Shown here: one piece after another, positions 61,354 through 64,000 of the stretch | Position numbering within the stretch: the stretch's first letter is position 1 | How the letters are laid out: every line of letters starts with the position of its first letter | Source of the DNA: Planctomycetota bacterium | GTDB lineage: Bacteria > Planctomycetota > UBA1135 > GCA-002686595 | Direction of reading: 5' to 3' | Assembly (NCBI GenBank): GCA_020638855.1 | Contig: JACKHT010000002.1 | Coordinates: forward strand, 248,001 to 312,000 | Length of the DNA stretch: 64,000 bases | Position numbers and translations under genes: made by a program | Notes under the pieces: model-generated | Database searches by the model: none | What the model saw: the letters and a program-made list of their open reading frames with translations, nothing else | Told to the model about the DNA's origin: nothing

Positions 61354-61994
61354 TGGATGGGGGCTTCGATCTGAGAGAGCACGGTTTCGGGTTGCACCTC
61401 AAGGAAGTCCTTGGCCGGTGCGTAGTGGAAGATCCCGATCCGCACTTCGTAGCCGTAGAGGTCCTCGCGGGAAAGATCCAGGTTGGCATCGAGGGCATGC
61501 ACGCAGGTGGGCCAGCCTTGGCTGCGCAATCGGTCGACCAGCTCCAGCAACGCACCGCCATGACCCGAGCCGGTGAGCGAGATGGCTCGCTCCACCACGA
61601 CCTTCCCTTCAATGGCCGGTCCCGTTCGAACCGGTTCGACCATTTGGATGCGGCTGAGTTGGAGCCCTACCGCTTCGCATGCATCGCGCACGGCGCCATG
61701 GACGACGAGCTCCTCTTGCCACGCGGGGAACAGGCCCTGGAGGGTGCGGTTGATGGTTTGCAGTTCTTCCAAGCGTTGATCGACCGAGCCCAGCGCTGCC
61801 CACTGTTGTTGGCGCTCTTGGGCATAGCTGTAGCCCACCTGGGCGGCGCGCTCGTTGCGACTGGCGGTCCGATACTCCAGGTAGGAAGGGGTGGTCACCC
61901 CCATCAAACCCAAGGGGATCAACAATCCCGGAGCCAGGAGCAGCAACTGGCGCAGGGTTCGTCCCTCGCGCAGGTTGTGGACGACTTGCATCAT
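61350..61994 (-). CDS. PilO/GspM-like assembly protein
   Basis: 214 residues. A short cytosolic start is followed by a membrane helix (LLLLAPGLLIPLGLMGV), then a coiled coil (AQERQQQWAALGSVDQRLEEL) and an alpha/beta domain (HGAVRDACEAVGLQLSRIQM; VVVERAISLTGSGHGGALLELVDRL). This is the PilO/GspM layout that, with PilN, forms a periplasmic frame. The ATG at 61994 overlaps the previous stop by ATGA. Identity is inferred from order and topology; sequence similarity is weak. Confidence 0.7.
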   Translation of the reverse strand: MMQVVHNLREGRTLRQLLLLAPGLLIPLGLMGVTTPSYLEYRTASRNERAAQVGYSYAQERQQQWAALGSVDQRLEELQTINRTLQGLFPAWQEELVVHGAVRDACEAVGLQLSRIQMVEPVRTGPAIEGKVVVERAISLTGSGHGGALLELVDRLRSQGWPTCVHALDANLDLSREDLYGYEVRIGIFHYAPAKDFLEVQPETVLSQIEAPIQ

Positions 61995-63457
61995 TGGGAC
62001 ACCTCGCGGATGGATGGGGTCGGGGCCTGGATGGCCGCAGTGACCCGGAACTCCAACCCCTCCCGGCCCGTACTGGTGCCGTTGACGGTGGTCGGCAGCC
62101 GCAGCTTGAACTGGGTCAGCTCGGGTACCGATCGCAGCGCTTCGCTGATGCCCGCCAGTGCTAGGGTCGACTCGGTCGGATCGGCGGAGACGCGCCCCCC
62201 CACGGCTAGGCTCGCTTCGCCACCGTTGTCGTCGAAGTGGATGCTTTCGAGCACGGCGCGGCCGTCGAAGGCCTGGCGCGTGATTGAGAGCCAATCGCCC
62301 AGCTCTAGGCCCGCGCTTCCCACGACGGAAGCCAGCTCGCCGCGCAAGGCCAACTCGGCGCGGCGCGCTTGCATCCGATCCAAGTCGGACTCGATCTGGG
62401 CCAGGTCGGGGATCTCGCCCCCGATCCATTCCGTGTGCGTGCGTTTCGCCTCGGCCTTGTGCGTCAGCCGCGTTTGGACTTCACGCCCAAGGAGCATGCC
62501 CACGCACAGCGTGAGTGCGGCGGCCGCCAACAGCCCCTTGCGGCGTACCGGGGCAGGCAGACTGAAGTCGCCCGCAAGACCCTGGCCTTGGGTGCAAGCA
62601 TGCAAATACAAAGCTCGGGCCTGTTCGGGGGTTTGGGCATCCTCGTCGCCCACGGCCAGGAACTCGGAATTCGGCAGGGCCGCATGGCAGGCCAGTTCGA
62701 AGTGGTCGGAGTCCGCATTCGTCAGACCCGCCACAAACACATCATCGATCGCCCCGCCCCGGGAAAACCGGCGCCAGTAGCTTTCAAACCCGCGCATTTC
62801 CTGGAGCACCGAGGCGGCCATGGTGGGGTTGTCGCGGAAGACTCCGGGCACCAACGACTGCTGGACGAGTTGGCCCGCTGCGACCAGCGAAATCGAGACT
62901 CCGGCATCTTCCGCCCCCACGATGATCCAGGCCTCGTCGTCGGCCTCGGTCGAGAGGTTGGCCTCGGCAGCCCGCAGGAGCGATTGGCGGCCGTAGAGAA
63001 ACTGCTTGGCGCGGAAGCCATCGAGCCAGAGGTGTTCTTGCAGGGCGCGCAGGTCGCTGAGCTTGATGGCCGAGATCAACCAACGAAAGTCGGTTTCGCC
63101 ATCGTGGGTGGCCAAAGGCAAGGCGCTGAAAATGACTTGGCGCTCCTCCACTTCCATCAGGTTGGCGGCCTTGCGGCGCAGGACCGCGGCCTGCTCGCGC
63201 ACAGGAATGGCGCCCAGCGAATAGATCCGCTGGCGCAACAGGTCCCCGCCGAGCACTACGATGCAGGGACCCGGCTTGTCGCCGCCCTCATGCACCAAAC
63301 CACGGGCCACGCGCACCACGGCCTGGGGGTCGTGGCTCTGGGTGACGTCTTTGCGGTACCCCGAATCCGCTGCTCCGGGTCGGGGGACCCACTCCACGTT
63401 GCCTCCACCGAAGTACAAGATCGGTGTGGTACGGGTTGTCTTTGCTTTCGCTGCCAT
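61991..63457 (-). CDS. Fused PilM/PilN-like (GspL-like) assembly protein
   Basis: 488 residues. The cytosolic part (about 1-310) has actin-like features: TPILYFGGGNVEWV at the start, CIVVLGGDLLRQRIYSLG, EAWIIVGAEDAGVSISLVAAG and VFVAGLTNADSDHFELACHA. A membrane helix (KGLLAAAALTLCVGMLLG, about 322-339) and a coiled-coil/ferredoxin-like end (IESDLDRMQARRAELALRGE; AGISEALRSVPELTQFKLRL) follow. That is PilM plus PilN, or GspL, in one chain. It is the first gene of the minus-strand operon. Sequence similarity to named families is weak, so position and topology carry the call. Confidence 0.7.
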   Translation of the reverse strand: MAAKAKTTRTTPILYFGGGNVEWVPRPGAADSGYRKDVTQSHDPQAVVRVARGLVHEGGDKPGPCIVVLGGDLLRQRIYSLGAIPVREQAAVLRRKAANLMEVEERQVIFSALPLATHDGETDFRWLISAIKLSDLRALQEHLWLDGFRAKQFLYGRQSLLRAAEANLSTEADDEAWIIVGAEDAGVSISLVAAGQLVQQSLVPGVFRDNPTMAASVLQEMRGFESYWRRFSRGGAIDDVFVAGLTNADSDHFELACHAALPNSEFLAVGDEDAQTPEQARALYLHACTQGQGLAGDFSLPAPVRRKGLLAAAALTLCVGMLLGREVQTRLTHKAEAKRTHTEWIGGEIPDLAQIESDLDRMQARRAELALRGELASVVGSAGLELGDWLSITRQAFDGRAVLESIHFDDNGGEASLAVGGRVSADPTESTLALAGISEALRSVPELTQFKLRLPTTVNGTSTGREGLEFRVTAAIQAPTPSIREVSQ

Positions 63458-63686
63458 GGCTGGGGGTGCGGAACGGTCGAGACTCGGACGCGAGGGCGTC
63501 CGAGCGGGGTGTCCATCGACGGTGTTTCGAAATGGCTTGAGTGCGCAATTCCGACCTCCTAGAAAAACCCAGGACGCCTACGAATGCGCATCCCCTGGCG
63601 CCTAGGAAGCCCCTGGCTTGCCATCCAGAGCCCTTCAGCGAATCGGCTAGCCTGCCGATGGATGGGCAGCCCCCCCATCCATTCGC

Positions 63687-64000
63687 ATGCTTTCCTTGCA
63701 TCCACCGTCCCTACGCCGCGGCTTCACGCTGATCGAAATCGTCATCGTCTTGATGGTGATTGGATTGCTCGTCGGCATCGTTGCTCCCAAAGTGCAGTCG
63801 CAGAGTGCGCGCACGCGCGACACCCGCCGGGTCCAGGACCTGCGCACCTTCATCGACGCGATCGAGCAGTTCAAACTGGACCACGGGGACTACCCCGCTC
63901 CTGGCAAGCTGGTCGGAGGCTGGGACCGCAGCGGGGATGGCGACTTCCTGCCCGAGCTGGTGAACCAAGGCTACGTCCGCGCCCCCCTCGCCGATCCGAT
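63687..64000 (+). CDS. Type II secretion/type IV pseudopilin, C-terminus beyond window
   Basis: First 104 residues of a pseudopilin. Short leader MLSLHPPSLRRG, then the prepilin motif FTLIEIVIVLMVIGLLVGIVAP with cleavage after Gly. The periplasmic start has RVQDLRTFIDAIEQFKLDHGDYPAPG and GDGDFLPELVNQGYVRAPLADP, which resembles GspG-like proteins. It is transcribed away from the secretion operon; 229 bases separate it from the PilM/N gene, probably a divergent promoter region. The rest is outside the window. Confidence 0.85.
   Translation, partial: MLSLHPPSLRRGFTLIEIVIVLMVIGLLVGIVAPKVQSQSARTRDTRRVQDLRTFIDAIEQFKLDHGDYPAPGKLVGGWDRSGDGDFLPELVNQGYVRAPLADP

Overview
The window is high-GC DNA from a Gram-negative-type bacterium: it carries a secretin, a 60-kDa-type YidC with a large periplasmic domain, several lipoproteins and a SpoIID-like wall enzyme. 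The gene mix is not the proteobacterial order: nrdR beside a glycyl-radical-less RNR relative, smc, an actinobacterial-style fused OdhA, and a ubiA-ubiX-menG menaquinone-type cluster. This fits a deep Planctomycetota-like or similar phylum, but that placement is inference; no rRNA or tRNA gene was found to settle it.

Layout. 1-5.8 kb (minus): a type I restriction-modification locus made of an HTH/nuclease-like accessory protein, an HsdM with a fused half-HsdS domain, and HsdR, cut by the window edge. 6.05-6.77 kb: a decayed gene with three in-frame stops. 6.8-20 kb (minus): housekeeping genes nrdR, an NrdD-like ATP-cone protein and smc; then yidC-mnmE, a phosphoesterase, a polyprenyl-phosphate sugar transferase and nadD. 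19.8-24.4 kb: two exported proteins of unknown function interleaved with miaA and mutL. 24.5-28.8 kb (minus): a tightly coupled operon menG, CPBP protease, ubiX, ubiA, holA, leading into mutL. 28.9-32.1 kb: a 1081-residue lipoprotein with Ig-like and beta-propeller-like parts. 32.5-36 kb (plus): ruvB-spoIID-tgt. 36-41.5 kb: a small Cys-rich protein, an SH3-like secreted protein, panD, larC with a long histidine-rich head, comF and a membrane protein. 41.9-46.5 kb: a cytochrome P450 relative without its heme cysteine, then guaBA. 47.3-55.3 kb: aceE-type pyruvate dehydrogenase E1, a Nudix hydrolase, a tandem universal stress protein and fused OdhA. 55.5-64 kb: an unbroken type II secretion / type IV pilus-like operon (PilM/N, PilO, PilP, GspD, E, F, and a pseudopilin with a repeat tail), with another pseudopilin starting divergently at the right edge.

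Many adjacent genes overlap by ATGA or TGATG, so translational coupling is general here. A second recurrent feature is short, degenerate, GC-rich tandem repeats. They lie in intergenic gaps (13.3, 36.2, 40.8, 41.8 and 46.9 kb) and inside coding sequences (mnmE G domain, ubiX tail, larC head, pseudopilin tail), where they add low-complexity or metal-binding segments.

Points most worth attention: the HsdM-half-S fusion with its nuclease-like neighbour, the heme-less P450, the NrdD-like protein next to nrdR, the repeat insertion in the MnmE G domain, the LarC His-repeat, the three-stop pseudogene, and an orphan minus-strand terminator at 46.9 kb.
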